DNA from: Pisaster brevispinus
Taxonomy: Eukaryota > Echinodermata > Asteroidea > Forcipulatida > Asteriidae
DNA: 64,000 nt
Assembly: GCA_023634235.1 (NCBI GenBank)
Contig: JAMKCF010000021.1
Location: forward strand, 9,621,764 to 9,685,763
Reading direction: 5' to 3'
This document shows, piece by piece, positions 1-12,100 of the stretch (within the stretch, counting starts at the first letter, position 1; the number at the start of each line of letters is the position of its first letter). The notes beneath the pieces were generated by a model. The model was not told where the DNA came from, did not search any database, and was given only the letters and a program-made list of their open reading frames with translations. The position numbers were made by a program, and so were the translations under genes.

Positions 1-3000
1 CACAGTAAGGAACAACCGTCCGAGGCTATAGATATCTGACTCGACGGTGTAGCTGGTCATGCCCTCAACTACCTCTGGAGCAACCTGTGCAAGCATCAAA
101 ATATGTAAGGTAAAGCATTGTATATTATACCCCTATGAAAAAAGTGAGAATTTGGAAAGAAAGCAAAATGCTGTAATAGTAATTTATCTCACCTGAATGG
201 CATGTTGGTAGAATGACTGCTTCTGTTCTTTTGTTAGCGCCAAGGGTGGAGCCAAACTGTAGATGCTCTGTGCACATCCCAGATCAATCATCTTCCCCAT
301 CCACTTGAACTTTGATCCTGGTGGGTTCCTGCACACCATGACATTCCCAGTGTGAAGATCATTGTGAAGCCAGCCGACACGGTGCAGATCCATCATTGCT
401 TTGGTGATATCGCGACAGACGTGGAGCCACTCCCCACGGCAGAGGAGTGAGAGCTGGAACCTTGCCTTAGTGAAAGTCCTCGCGGAGTCAACACTCCCGT
501 CACCAAGGAGCTCCTGGGCGTAGGATCTGAAGTCAACCACGCCGTAGAGTTTTGGAAAGTAGGAACTGTGCCGGACGGCTCGCAGTGCCGTGACCTCCTG
601 GAGCATGTCAATGTCAGCCGTCATCCTGAAGTGGTCCTTCTTGAGTCTCTTTAGGGCGACGAGGGTGTTATTACTAAGACGACGCATCAAGAAGACCTCG
701 GCGAAGTTACCTCTCCCCAGAATTGTCTTGTTTCCATCCGTGTCAATGACGTGCTCCAAATCAGCTGGGTCGAGTTTTGGATAAGGTGGAATGTTCGGCA
801 TCAGCTTTTTCAGACACGATGGAGCTATCTTTGGGATGGTTGTGCCCACTTTCGGCTCAGTAGAGGCACCAATCTGAACAGGTGATGCTGCACCCACCTC
901 AGGTACTAACTCCGTAGCTTTTGAGTACTGCTGTTTTCCAGCTGGTGCTACATTTGATGTGTTCTTGTGAGCTTGATTGAGCTCTACCATTTCACATAGT
1001 GCTTCTTGCTTTAATTTTGTGATACCGGTACTTCTGTTATTTTTTGCCTCGCTCTTTTTCTCCAACTCAGGCGAGTTTACCTTGACATTTGGAAGGGCAC
1101 CCTGTTTATTGTCGACCGTTGCTACCTTTACCTGCTTTTGAGCTGAGGTGTTATTCTGACGTCGCGCCCTTGTTCTGTTTGAGTTTTGTTTCTGAGATGG
1201 TTTTGCTGGAGAAGCGTGACGATTTCCTTCTTGGGTCTTCTGCTTTGAACTTGGCAGCTTCTTAGTTGCAACTTTTATTAAGGGAATGAACACCTCTTTC
1301 TGTCGTTTAACTAAAGTAGCTTTCCGTGGAATCATGAAGTTGTCTTCACTTGTTGACACTGTAACCACGACACCCTTTTTCACATTTTCTCTGGTAACTG
1401 TCAGCACTGTATTCGGTAGTAGAGCAGCTTCTCTCGTTGTCGTTACGGTCTTACCCTCCGGTTGTGGCTGAGGACTGGGCTCTCTAGCCCGTACTTCTTC
1501 TTGACGTGGCTGAATTCCACTCCCAGCTGATACCGGTGGGTCCTCAGATAGCAACGTCTCTACAGGTTTGAATAACCTCGGGTTCTTTACCCTAAAATAA
1601 GCAAACAAATTGGACGCATAGTCAAACGCGAGTATTGATTGGAATTTTATTGGCAAAGTAGAATTTTGGCATCGTAAACGTTTTATTTTATTTTGTTTAT
1701 GAATTGTTTTATTTGGGAGGGGGTAAGTTAAATCTTTATTCTAGTTGTCTTTCTGCTTTGCTTTTTTTGTGCTCCCTTCACCTGTTTGTTTCAAGTTCTA
1801 TTCTCATTGTGGTACACAACGTTTTTTACAGGAATACATTGAAATAACAAATTTATAGAAAACGAAAAATTGTTCAAATATAAAGTTAGTACTTTTTGTC
1901 ATTTAACTTACCCGGGTTTCTTTTGTTTGACATGTTCGTAGACCAGCTTGTTCAGCTGATAGATTCTGTCTATTGCAAGAATGGCGTTCATGTTGATAGT
2001 CTGAAAATAATAACAATAATAACTTACGTTTATACCGCATTCTTTGTACAAAAGGGAACAGACTGTTTATCTTTGCAGCTTCGGTTTTGATTTGAATGGG
2101 AGAAATTCAAGATGGCTACACCACTGAAAAAGGTCTATGGGCAAAGCCACGGCAAGACAACAGAACCCAATAAAACGTAGATACTTCATTACAAAATTGA
2201 TACACCACAGAATTATATTATTTTAACCTGTGAAATGTAAACAGATAAGGAAACTAACAGAAACTATACAGCTTTAGAAAACAAAATAGAAATGGAATTA
2301 TTGCCAAAATTATCTGGTCATAGCACAAGAGGAAATTCATGTCATATTAGTGGTTTTCAAGGTTAAACAGTACAATTTGTTATATGCGATAATATTTTGG
2401 CCATCTTGTCCTCACATACCTCTAACTCGTATTGTGTGTACGGCACGATTTGGTTACCAGCTGCCACCAGACTACGTAACTCTTCCTTGCGAAGAATGCA
2501 ACTTCGCATGACATCCAGCCACCGGCAATCCGGGTACCCTTGGCACCCGACCAAACTCTCAAAGACGAAGCCTACATTCATTCCGAGCTGCGGATGTAAT
2601 TTCAAATTTATTCATTTAGCATAACTTTTGACGTCTGTGTCGGTGAATTCCAAGAGCGAGAATATTGCACTTTGACAGTTAATTTGAAAAAAACCACTTG
2701 ATATTCCTTTTGTGCATCGATAGTATCGACGATTATCGTTTTCCTCATTCAAAAGTCAGACCAAAGGATACGTCCATATTCTTTGGTCAATACATTAGGG
2801 AGTGGTTGAGAAAAAGGGGGGTTTGTGAAGGCACGTGAGGTGTAACGGAAAAGAAAGGACAGGGAAAAGGAGAAAGAGAGGGGTGTGTGGGAAGAGGAAG
2901 AGTGGTCATAGACGCGGAAGAGCGGTTGTGAAATTAAGGGGTGAGAGTGTGAGTTTTTTGTTGTAATAAGTAAGAGGTGAAGGTAGAAGGGAGGAGTGGG

Positions 3001-6000
3001 AGAGGGTATTGCTATTGATAGCCAAGTTATTTTATAGTCTTTGTTAAAATCTACATCTTATTGATATTGATTATATCTAGGTGAGAAAATCTGATGAAGA
3101 CTTTCTTAATCTCTCAACACTTACAGCAAATCTGTGCTCCCGGAAAATGGCCTCCTCTTTCTCCCTGTTTGGCAGTTTGGGAGCTTTGGGAAGTTGTTGC
3201 TCCTGCGTCTTTACTCCTTGTCTTATTGACTCTGTGGGGTAAACCAAGGAGCTTGGAGCATCACCTCTTGAAGCGATGTCACTGACTGTTTCCTGTTTCT
3301 TTGATGAGGAGGAGCAGGCAGGAACTTTTCGTGATGCATCAAGAGGCTCATCACCAGGAGCATCGCTTGCTGTAGTGATATTAATCGTCTTCAGTGAAGA
3401 GGCAAAAGATGAGGTCTGCACCACGTCTTGCCTCATCGCTGACGCAAAAGAGGTGGTGGGAGGTAAAGAATCATTCTTCCCCACAGCTGCATAAGGCTGA
3501 TCGCCACAGCCAGCAACAACACACTCGAAGTCTTGTCCAAGTGTGGAGTCGGACCTGTCATTATCTTGGGAGGAGCCAAATTTGTAGTCTAAGATCAACT
3601 GCGGTACACCGGGCAAGTGATGATGTTCCATGTGAGGGGTGACCTTTGAACTTGTGACGACGTCATCACGGCCTAGTCGATTTCGAACCGTCTGTGATCC
3701 TGAAATTACCAAAATAACTTGTTTGAGCGTTAGTTTTGTTCTCTCGTACTTTGGAGTATAATAAATATAGACGAACATAACAGAGATATTAGTTACAGGA
3801 TAATGGTCACAAAAGGAATACTCTTCATGACTGCAATAATTTTGAAACTAACAGATGTATTGTTTTAATAACCCAAACAAGTTTCAGCTTGAACGGAAAA
3901 TACTCGAACAGTCTTGGATAAGTAATTATAAACAAAAACTTTCAAAACCGTTTTTTTTTTTAGATATTATTCTGATGTAAAAGCTGGGAAATCAGAAACA
4001 ACAAATATTTAAGATATCTGGGAATATTTTGGCAAGCTCACTTTGCCCTTTGTCTCCTCTCGCCTCACTCCGAGCCTTCGGAGCACCGCTGCCATGGCTC
4101 TGGTAGCCGCGGTTGCAAAAATCACCTAGTGATCCATTAGGCTGTCTATCCTCCATGGAATCTTGGGGTTTATCCAGGGGCAGGACGGCTGTTGCCTTCC
4201 GGCCTCGCCGAGGCAAGAGAAAATCTCGCAGTCTCGCTGTCCATGGTCTTAGCAACCTGTGGAAGCACGAGAATAATTTTTTTTTAACCCAAACGCTTAA
4301 AAAAGTGGGCACTTCAATACAACATTCTTTTGGTTTCTTTTTTGTTTTCCTCAATAAGTTCTTGATTGTTCAAAATTTGTTTATTGTTCTTTATTATTTA
4401 CCAATTTGGAAATTAAAAAAATGACGATTTGAAAAGAACTGAATTTAATTGATCTACGTTTTGTCAATACTTTCAAACATAAATGTTCAACTGCTGTATG
4501 ATTTTGAAAGTACATGTTATTCGATGGTATTTATCATAATTTTACCAATAATAGGAACAATACTCTTACACTAGTGAAAATAACCACACTGCAAGCTTTC
4601 CAGTTTCAGATGACAACTCCCGCGAATTAAAAGAACTAGACAAAACTTTCTGGGCCGACTCTAAGAGTGAAACCAGAAGTACCAGACAGTAATTCCCCGG
4701 TATCGGTCCATTTTTAGCTTGAGTGTCGGGGCGACCAGATTCTTAAAGCCCTCTAACGGTCCTACTTGAATGTAATTACATTTACTTCTAATTTACTATC
4801 ATCAACCATTACCAAAAACTGACCTTAAGTTGCTCGGGAGACCTGACTGCACTTGGTGGTTGACTGAGGACGAACTAGCCTCTCCACCAGCCGTTGAACA
4901 CTGTCCCTCGGCCTGCTTGCTTTTCTTCAAGGAGAATGAAGATGCAGATGGTGCAAACGAAGTGCCGTAGGCCGAATCTTTTGCACAGGAGGAGGACTGG
5001 TTGCGCGTCGACAAGGACACCTTGATGTTCAGCGGCTGAACCTTAGTCTGGCGTGGACGCCTTGGAGTCCTCCTCAAAGCAAAGAAACTCCTTTAGAAAT
5101 AAGTAAGGAACATTCTTTTGAAACTTTGTTTTAAAAAAAAGTACAATGTATTCATTGTTTACCGTCTGTTCGAAGACTAAACTGTTGAAAAAGGTTTATG
5201 ATATTAGGCAGTACTGATATTAGGGTACATTATAATGAGTTAAAAGTTGGACTGAGACGTCACCTTGGTGGTCACTGCTATAGTGATGCCGCTATTAAAA
5301 TATAGGCCTCACAATAATGACTTATTGTTTGAAGAGGCTACAATGTATAAGCCCCTTTTTCAATTACAAACGTTATATTGTTTTATCAAAACAGCCCATA
5401 GGGGCGATAGTCTGTGTTTAGAGATGAGTTACTACCTCCCAATTAATTTGCTTTGTTTCAACTTATTGTCAATGATGAAGAGATTTTGAGGATTCTTTAT
5501 AATATTTCTCCAACTCACCTTCTTTGAAGTTTCTTCATCGGTGTGTTGAGGTGCCGCTCATCTCCAGCGGTATATCCCTCATCACATCGTGGTGACGTCT
5601 CAGAAACAGACGTCTGGCCGGTAGATCTTGCACCTAGCCGGGTGGTACCACCACCTCTCATCAGCTGGTGGACCCCTCCTCCAGGTGGAGAATTCAAGCC
5701 GATACATCGATCTTTCCCGGAGGTTGACGATTGGGTACCTCGTTGGTATCCTTGGGTCTTATCCCCACCTCCTTCGGCTGGGAAGCCATCCTCGGCCTCT
5801 GGTACGAAAAGTTGTACCTTCGTACTCCTAAAATTTCTGGAATGAGAGTATCAATAAACCTTTATACTGAGGTCCCTGCTGAGAGAATAAAATCTGTACT
5901 TAGACGATTACTAAGAGGTCTTTTTCTTTGTTTGTCAACAAAACATTTTTCGAAGAGTATGGACTGCAAAAACTTTCTACAATCGTCAAGAAACAAAGTG

Positions 6001-6741
6001 GGCAGCACGATGAGATTCAAAAAGGTGGTATCTAGTTACAAGTGTGAGGTTTTTTGTATCAGTCTGAACCAATCCAATTGTCATGAGAAATGTTTACAAC
6101 ATGTCCAACCCCTACCTGAGGCAATTTCTAACAGGAGATAAGAGTTTCGGTCGAGAGAAATGAGTCCATCTTTTGAGGCATTATGCACAATGCTTTTTTA
6201 TTTCTTTTTGACAAAAGCAATAAAGCACAACAGAGGTTTTGTTGTTCCCCTTAAATGTAAATGTCGATTGGAAATAATTGTGATGGAAAGCCGTCAAAAG
6301 TTTTTGTAAACCCACATGGCAGTTTCCGCTGTAATATTTTGTCGAATCATGGTCAATGCAAAAGTCAATAAGGCCTATCAATGCTAAAATACTTATAACT
6401 TATACTTAACTCAAAGTGACAGAAAGCTTTCGAATAATGATTTTTGAGACATCGAAACGCATAAGAAAGTCCATTTGTAAATCATTGCATGTCGAACTAA
6501 TTCAAACTTTCACCGCAAATCTAGAGTACCAACTCTTTCATGACAACAAGATCCTCAAAAATTACATAGGAAGGTCAAATGCGCAAAATCAATTCATGTA
6601 AAATATTTTAAGCAAAATCTTGCTCACTTGCTTAACAAACACAAACACACATAAGCGTAGGCCTATAACGTATAAACAAAGACAAAAAGATATGTTGTCT
6701 TACCTGATTCTTTCAGAAACTGCTGCCGCAAAGTTAAACAT
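1..6741 (-). CDS. Orphan protein kinase-like gene with long disordered N-terminus (partial, runs off the left edge)
   Basis: Nine coding exons join in frame with GT-AG borders: 6704-6741 (ATG at 6741), 5519-5827, 4824-5072, 4042-4256, 3125-3699, 2420-2587, 1912-2000, 193-1591, 1-84 (continues). The product so far is about 1042 residues. Roughly the first 460 residues are rich in Ser, Pro, Gly and basic residues and look disordered. Exons 6-7 (about residues 461-547) look folded but I do not recognise them. A Lys/Ser-rich linker follows. A kinase domain starts near residue 833: glycine loop LGRGNFAEV, VALK lysine, catalytic loop HNDLHTGN (Arg of HRD replaced by Asn), DLG in place of DFG, and APE inside VAPEVVEG. 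The key Lys, catalytic Asp, Asn and metal-binding Asp are present, so phosphotransfer is plausible. The C-lobe end lies outside the window. Substrate and family are unknown. The exon chain is inferred from splice signals and frame continuity. Confidence 0.8.
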
Positions 6742-7110
6742 CTTGATCACTGAATAATTTCACTCGAAAAATATCTCAAAGAATATAATCTCTGTGAGAA
6801 ATCTCTGCAACTTTGCATTAAAAACACACTGAAGCAAAAAACCCGTGTTGACTCGATGAAGAGCAAACTCAGACAAACTTTGAGGTTGCCACCGCAAGCA
6901 TGTTGTCAAGAAAAGTTTCGAACTTTGCCGCGTTTTCCATTATGACGTCGAACGCCTGACCTTTGACACAGTGTTTCATTGTTAAGATTGCGCGGTTTCT
7001 GTAAACTAGATGTTCCACAACGCCCGCGTTTGGAGGCGCCGCGTTTGGAGGGGCATGCAGTCAAACGCTCACCCGTTAGTACGTACGCGCAAGTATTAGT
7101 CCTAAGAGCT
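6742..7110 (-). promoter_or_regulatory. Probable promoter/5' leader of the kinase-like gene
   Basis: This stretch lies directly upstream of the ATG at 6741. It has a TGACGTC (CRE-like) site near 6942 and a CpG-richer part at 7000-7090 with a repeated GCGTTTGGAGG-type motif. No TATA box is obvious. Promoter identity rests on position and composition only. Confidence 0.3.
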
Positions 7111-7656
7111 GCATAAATTGTAAAGCCACCTTGCTTTATTCCTTCATATTAGATGTAGCAAACCGACTTGGATAAGACCACACACTATTTGCCCACTCTT
7201 CGTCTTTATGCTCAGTAACTATTATTTCCCATTGCCTTTCAGAAAGCCGCCAAAAAGACAAGCTTGAATTACTGTCTAGTACTAGGCGCTTTAATTGGTA
7301 TTTACAATCGAAGTCCCTTTCCAAAAGTATTTTATTTATTTACCTTTTTGGTAAGTTAAGGCACTTCACAAAATAAAAATGATAATAGCATAAAAACAAA
7401 AAGTGTCTATACAAACAAGCCCACAAAACCAATGTACATGTCCGGAGCGTGCCGGAGGACAACCCATAATCTCCTCAAGTGTGACGTAACTCCGCCGGAT
7501 GAACATTTTAGTTTGAACTGTATTTTCAGGTAGCAAAACTAAACAGAGCAAACTTTAAGAGAGCTCACCAAAGTATATCTAAACCCATGATTCAGTATTT
7601 TCTATAATTTCTGTCTAATTTGGTGTTCTTCCGGGTTTTCTGGTCCTTTTTTGTGT

Positions 7657-8422
7657 TTAAAGGCAGGGTATACTTTTGGTAAATTGTCCAAGACCAGTAT
7701 CCCCACTTGGTGTTTCCCAGCTTAATGCATCAATTAACAAACCTGTGAAAATTTGGGCTCAATTAGTAATTGAAGTTGCAAAACAGTTTTAAGACCCTTG
7801 TTGCATAGAAGTGTGTGCTTTCAGATGCCTGAGAAAGGCTTCATGCCTGATAAAGCATTCTCAGATTAAATTTTGGGGTGAAAAATACCTCTTTCTCTAA
7901 AACTACATCAAGGGGTTACTGTTTGATAATATCCATGATATCAACAGCTCACAGGGCTTGAATTTGGCACTGGACCGCCTGCCTGAGGCCACTGATTTTA
8001 GCCTTGGGACAGTAAACTCATGACCTGACAAGAACGGTGGTCTTGTGTTTTTCAATTGAATAATAGCCACTGTTTAACAGAAAGAAATGATGTTCAAAAT
8101 GTTGACCTTGGGTCTGGTATTCAGTTAAGTATCAAAATATACTAACCCACCATAAGACAAATTAGATAAATCTTCTCTTAGTGCTTGTTCAAATAAAAAC
8201 AGTTTACATGTCAAACTATGTACAAAGTTCTTTTTCATGAATATTCCAGTCTTGTGAATTAAATTCTGGTCCGCTAATCATTTTCGGCCACAAGCCCTGC
8301 TTTCTTGTGGAACTTTACCCCAAATTTGAGCCCTGCGCAGCTCTCCAGTGCTCTTTAAACATAAAACAAGGACGTTTTTATGGTCATTAACTTGTGGAGT
8401 AATTACCAAAAGTCATGCCTTT
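7657..8422. mobile_element. MITE family 1, copy 1, split by a nested hAT-like MITE
   Basis: The left end (AAAGGCAGGGTATACTTTTG) and the right end (ACCAAAAGTCATGCCTTTA) are imperfect inverted repeats. The body matches a second copy at 19601-19962 over most of its length, including CCCTTGTTGCATAGAA, GATGCCTGAGAAAGGCTTCA and CAGCTCTCCAGTGCTCTTTA. Compared with that copy it is interrupted at about 7951 by 385 bp of unrelated sequence listed separately. It lies between the kinase gene and the first MBOAT7-like gene. Confidence 0.75.
7952..8335. mobile_element. hAT-like non-autonomous element nested in MITE family 1
   Basis: The insert starts CAGGGCTTGAATTTGG and ends CCAAATTTGAGCCCTG, a 16-bp terminal inverted repeat with two mismatches. 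It is flanked by an imperfect 8-bp direct repeat (aacagctc / cgcagctc) that occurs once in the uninterrupted copy at 19.9 kb. CAGGG termini and 8-bp duplications are typical of hAT transposons. There is no coding capacity. A related single end lies near 34845. Confidence 0.75.
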
Positions 8423-8469
8423 ATTCTTTGGAAATTGGTATGTCACTCTCTTTACTTACTTTTGTTTTA

Positions 8470-8690
8470 TAGTCATCTTCATCCTCAGTGTGTGACAAAG
8501 GCAAGCAATGATCTTTCTGCATGCCTGTGTAACACTCTTGCACTCCAACATCCCTATGTTAGGTCCATCTCCGTAATATCTCTCCATGTTTTGGGGGGTC
8601 TTCTCGTTTCCTCTTGCCTGGAAGTTTGTGTCCATCTGAGAATTACTTTTGAAATCCAGGTCCACCCTGAATATACGCCCGAGCCATTGG
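8470..8690 (-). pseudogene. LINE reverse-transcriptase C-terminal remnant
   Basis: On the minus strand the conceptual peptide KVILRWTQTSRQEETRRPPK, then TWRDITEMDL, and after a frameshift CKSVTQACRKIIA resembles the conserved tail of many LINE polyproteins (W-TP-GKR-RGRPK-TWRR, then about 20 residues, A-DR--W). It is short and frameshifted. The family cannot be fixed by eye. Confidence 0.5.
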
Positions 8691-9114
8691 ATCCGTCAGC
8701 GTTTGACTTAAATTGTTGTCCTTTTTTATCTTCGAGATCTCGTAGAAGAGGTCTGTGATGACCATGATGAGTGTTGCCAGTGTTGAGACATTTGGTTTGG
8801 CCAGAATGCAGCATTTTTTTTCGGTGGCAGCTATTTCAGAAATTGAACTTCTTCATATGTCACGTTTTACCACTCACCAGTATTCTGAATCGTACAGTTG
8901 CTGTTGAAAATTCTGATTGGTTTGAAGTCTTTCTGCCACCATTAGTTACTTCCGGAAGTTGGTATGTCGCCCTCTACAGGCGGTATTTTATTTGTCCACT
9001 GGTAACCAAAGGTGTTCACGTAATACTATTGTTTATTTAATCAAAAAATTCAAGACGGGGGTACCAATTAAAAGTTAGCGTTAAAAAGTTTGAGTTTAGT
9101 ACAGTACATACACG

Positions 9115-12100
9115 ATGGTGTTGTTGGGGACAGAGTTTATTTACGCTTTTGTGTTGTTAATTTCTCTAGTTTTTGGTCAATTTATAAAACATTTGAACAC
9201 CCCTGGAGAGAAGCAGCTTGTCTGCACGTCCGTCGGTGTCGTTCTGGTTGTCTGTCTGTGCGGGTGGCAGGCCTACCACTCGGTGTTGTGCACGGCAGTC
9301 ACTGCGACCTTCATCTGTTTCGTTGGTCCAAACAGGTGGGTGTGTGTTCATTGTCCATGGTTGAATCATGGAGTGTAGGTCATCGCCTCAAATTGAATTT
9401 AAATTTATAGTTTTTATAGCGTATAAATAAATAATGTGCAAAGTATCAATAAGGTACCACGTTTTAGGGATGGCACTATTCAGCTTTTTCAACAACAAAA
9501 ACTCAAAAAGGGGAAGGGGGCAAAATAACGGATTGGCTAAGTCATTTTTGGACATGCATGGCATGACAGACATGATCATGGAGACTTAGTTAGTCTATAG
9601 CAACTAACTGAACAGTTTTAACTTGGCCATTGCATTAGATTCATTAGTTGGGTCTGCATGTTTGTTGCCCAGTGGCGGCGGTTTGTACAGTGTGACAAGA
9701 TGCGAACATTGCAAATACTGGGCCATGTTTATTTCACAAAATTTTTGAATAGTAGTACAGAGCCCCTAGGACAGGTGAAAAAAAAATAGAGTTAAAAAAA
9801 AAATAATACAAAAGTTATTTTGTTCCTCTCGAAACCATATTTCATGTTTCATTCCCTAAAAGAAAAAGTTGTTCCCTCAAAATCATTTTGTTACCACAAA
9901 ATGTTATTTCAATTTTTCAAGGGAGCAAAATAAAATGTTGAGGTTATGATTGAAACAGTATTTCGGGGGAACGAAATTTGTATTGTCAGGGAATAAAAAC
10001 TTTTGATGGAAAGAAATAGTTTTTTGAGGGAACGAAAGAATATTTTCTTTGATGCGAAATAATTGTAATTTTTATGTACCTTTTCAACAAAATTTGTATC
10101 AGTCCTTTTGGGGGCTCCGTAGAAAGGCACTGTGGAAATAAAAAAGCGCAAATACTAAGTGTTCTCATTGCCTTCCCACAGTGCCTTAATTGTGTGAATT
10201 GAACTAGGCAGTATTTGCAATACTACCCATGTAATGTCAAAAACATTATTGAAAACTTTGTCAAGATTTTATTCAGGGCATTAAGTGTTCAAAGTGTATC
10301 ATATTGATCATATTCTTCAAATTCTATGTTTTGCTTTGATCTGAGACATGGTCAGTTAAATATAACCCATCTTAAAAGCTTGTTTAATCCATATCATTGT
10401 TTTTACTCTTGTCATTAAACAGGAAGTGTCACATCTGGTGTTTTGCGTTCGTCTTTTCCTACCTGGCGTTCTTCAGGTTGGGTTATCTCATTGGTTTCGC
10501 TGCACCGACTGCCTTCCCAAACGTAGTTCAGCTCCTCCTAACATTACGGGTAAAGAAGTAGGGCTTGACTTCGTTACTATTAGTTATGGGCATATCAATA
10601 CAAGCTGCTTGTCTCCACTAATTATAACTGTCTCTATGGTACTGTGGGAGAAGATTTTTGGGTCTATTGATGTATTCCACACAAATACAGAATTGAGAAG
10701 AAGGTACAACTTGTTGAGCATAAGAGTGGCTGTAGTCAGTGAATTATTGAACTTTTAACTATAAGCCGAACGACTGTGTGCACTGTGTATGCACACAAGC
10801 AATGCAATGATGGTACCGGTTGTAGTGTATGGAGCGTTCTACTCTGCTACATGTAGTACTGGTAGTGTAAGGCGCCATCAAATAACACAACAATTTTATG
10901 CAAATTGGTATGCAAAGTGGTTTAAATGCAAAGTGGTATGAACATTTTACAAACAGGAGAGGGTGCTACAAACACTTACATTATTTTATAGTCCACCACT
11001 ATACAAAACACAGGTGTTAATGGCTACTAAATCTAATGCGTTGCATAAGGCTACCATACAACAAAAAGCTGTAATAGTTGAGGCTTAGTATTACAGCTTT
11101 TTTACAGACTGCACACAGTCGTTCGGCTTATAGTTAAAAGTTCAATAAATCACTGACTACAGCCACTCTTATGCTCAACAAGTTGTACCTTCTTCTCAAT
11201 TCTGTATTTGTGTGGAATACATCAATAGACCCAACAGTACCATCGAGACAGTTCTAAGTAGAGACAAGTGGCTTGTATTTATATGCCCATAGTAACCCTT
11301 ATTTGCAACCACTCGACCAAAAAAGTAAAATTAAAGACCGTGTCCTGAACTGACAAACATTTCGCAATGTTTTCCATCTAACATGTCATTGTCTTTCTGA
11401 AACAAACCATTGTTTGCTTCTTCTTCTTTTTCTGAGACATTTTTAACTGCATACAAAAATGAGTCGAGAAATTGATATTACTTGCCATGTCTTGGTGATG
11501 ACTGTACAGAGATGTACGGTCTTTATTGGGGTGAAACAACACAAATAGTATTATGTACGTTTTTCAAGATGTCAATGAACAAAATAAGTTTTAGGATGAT
11601 TGTAAAAAGTGTTATGATTGTTTTTGGCCATGACAAGAAATGAGTGAATATCTTAACAGGCCGGTACAGCTGACTTGTTTTTATGCAGGTATTGCATTTT
11701 TGTTCATTCCGAAGGTTTTCTAAAATTATTGACAGTTAGGCGCAATGCAATTACTCCCCTTTAAATGAGGGACACAGAGTTTAGGATCTCCAAGGTACTT
11801 ACAAATTAAGTTTTAAATTGAAACAAATATCAAGAACTTCATAGGAAGCACTTCCAAAAGGTTGTTAGGTTGTGTTCTTCAAATTTGAAATTCTAGAAAA
11901 TGTTTAGACTTGATATTCAGATACAAACTTTGAGGGTGTGATGATGTAATTGCCTGTTTGCTTTTATAGGTATTTAATATCGATTGTTCATTTTACAGCT
12001 TGTTGGTGTGTCATTTGAGGTTTACGATTCACATGCATCTCCAGTCAACAGAAATCATCAAAATGGCAACCGTAATCAGAATATTAAACCCCACCACGTA

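Noticed and set aside
5543..6141. Overlapping plus-strand open frames up to 136 codons
   Set aside because: They are antisense to exon 2 of the kinase-like gene, whose minus-strand frame joins its neighbours perfectly.
8348..8758. A 136-codon plus-strand open frame
   Set aside because: It lies opposite a LINE remnant read better on the minus strand and spans a MITE end.
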